A stretch of 33,746 nt of DNA, from positions 9,614 through 43,359 of the forward strand of contig VHZZ01006851.1 in NCBI GenBank assembly GCA_009801015.1, given 5' to 3'. Position numbers and translations under genes: made by a program. Numbering within the stretch: position 1 is the stretch's first letter; each line of letters begins with the position of its first letter. The DNA comes from Silene noctiflora (taxonomy: Eukaryota > Streptophyta > Magnoliopsida > Caryophyllales > Caryophyllaceae). This document shows positions 33,188 through 33,746 of the stretch, piece after piece. The notes beneath the pieces were generated by a model. The model did no database searches, was not told where the DNA came from, and saw only the letters and a program-made list of their open reading frames with translations.

Positions 33188-33746
33188 ACTGAATTTTGAC
33201 AAAAACTCAACACGAATTATGTTTAGTATGGAGTACTTCATAACCGGAGAAGTCTTCACTATGGTTAATACAGAGGTCGTATGAACAACCTTCCCCAGTT
33301 CCCCTATGTATTGTACTTTGACAGCACAAGAAAAATTCTGATCTTCTAGGAGATAAGCGGTAAAGTTATGTAAGCATTTTGAAACGTTAAAAAATATTTT
33401 GTAAATATATACAGAGTAATTGTTAATTATCTGTGGTTCCCAGTAAATTTCTGCTGTTGGCTTGTTGCCATTCGACCAGAAGGCTTGCTCAGTCAACCGT
33501 TCTTTTCAATGAAAAGAGGTCACGAAGCTTTCGAGTTTCTTTTATTAAGAGAGGCAAAGAGCCCAAAGGTAGTACAAACTACAAATCAATCAATCCATGA
33601 TATCAATATCTATATATCTATACTAGTTTTAAACCCGTGTATTTTTGCACTGGATTCAACATTCAACAATTTAAATAACGGCATAAATATTTAAAATTAA
33701 ATTTTTCGTCATCAGAATGTAAAATAATAATCAATGAGTTAGATGA
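33188..33746. other. 3' flank of the SDR gene
   Basis: This contains the SDR 3' UTR, whose end I cannot place, and AT-rich sequence. No gene is supported. A probable Helitron terminus begins at 33623. Confidence 0.5.
33623..33746 (-). mobile_element. Probable Helitron 3' terminus, running off the window
   Basis: On the minus strand the sequence ends with an imperfect stem-loop (CCAGTG...CACGGG), then TTTAAAACTAG and a flanking T. Hairpin plus CTAG before T is the usual plant Helitron 3' end, and the TTTAAAACTAG wording is common in such elements. The 5' end would be beyond the window, so it cannot be confirmed. Confidence 0.4.

Noticed and set aside
1-33746. CRISPR arrays, prokaryotic operons, ribosome binding sites or viral genes
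   Set aside because: No regularly spaced repeats or such genes are present. Every supported gene is an intron-containing plant nuclear gene.

Overview
This is nuclear DNA from a flowering plant, most likely a core eudicot. All four genes are split by GT-AG introns and match plant families. The introns and spacers are AT-rich and carry typical plant transposable elements: Stowaway-like MITEs, an Au-like SINE family, a Cassandra-type 5S-bearing LTR, a hAT element and a Helitron. The recurring 'CTCCGTA' Stowaway-type ends fit Caryophyllales, but that placement is weak. There is no prokaryotic, organellar or viral gene content.

Layout: (1) 192-13258, plus strand: a complete 15-exon gene for a SOL1/carboxypeptidase D-like M14 metallocarboxypeptidase (482 aa), with large introns hosting SINEs, a MITE and the Cassandra solo LTR. 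(2) 13259-14351: a short spacer between two convergent 3' ends. (3) 14352 to about 22442, minus strand: an S-adenosylmethionine carrier of the mitochondrial carrier family, closest to the SAMC2 type. Eleven exons are certain and the short first exon is tentative. One intron holds a hAT element. (4) 22443-26245: a long divergent intergenic region with degenerate repeats, a 422-bp non-autonomous Helitron, a duplicated 28-nt motif and the presumed promoter of the next gene. (5) 26246-29069, plus strand: choline/ethanolamine kinase, 7 exons, 352 aa. (6) 29884-33187, plus strand: a short-chain dehydrogenase/reductase of the DHRS12-like type, 10 exons, 322 aa. The window ends in a probable Helitron terminus.

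Exon boundaries were built by hand. Each junction was required to be GT-AG, to keep reading phase and to match remembered family sequence. The carboxypeptidase, kinase and SDR models close with no phase conflict (1449, 1059 and 969 nt, each divisible by three). The carrier closes at 978 nt only if the tentative first exon is right.

The genes do not form a pathway. The carboxypeptidase acts on peptides in the secretory/endosomal system, the carrier moves SAM into organelles, the kinase starts phosphatidylcholine/phosphatidylethanolamine synthesis, and the SDR has an unknown substrate. The gene order is informative: from memory, Arabidopsis has SOL1 next to a choline kinase on chromosome 1, and a choline kinase next to this SDR on chromosome 4. 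This window would hold the un-split order. I see no wholly new biological system. The most unusual structure is the hAT element carrying two facing tRNA-like Pol III promoter pairs.
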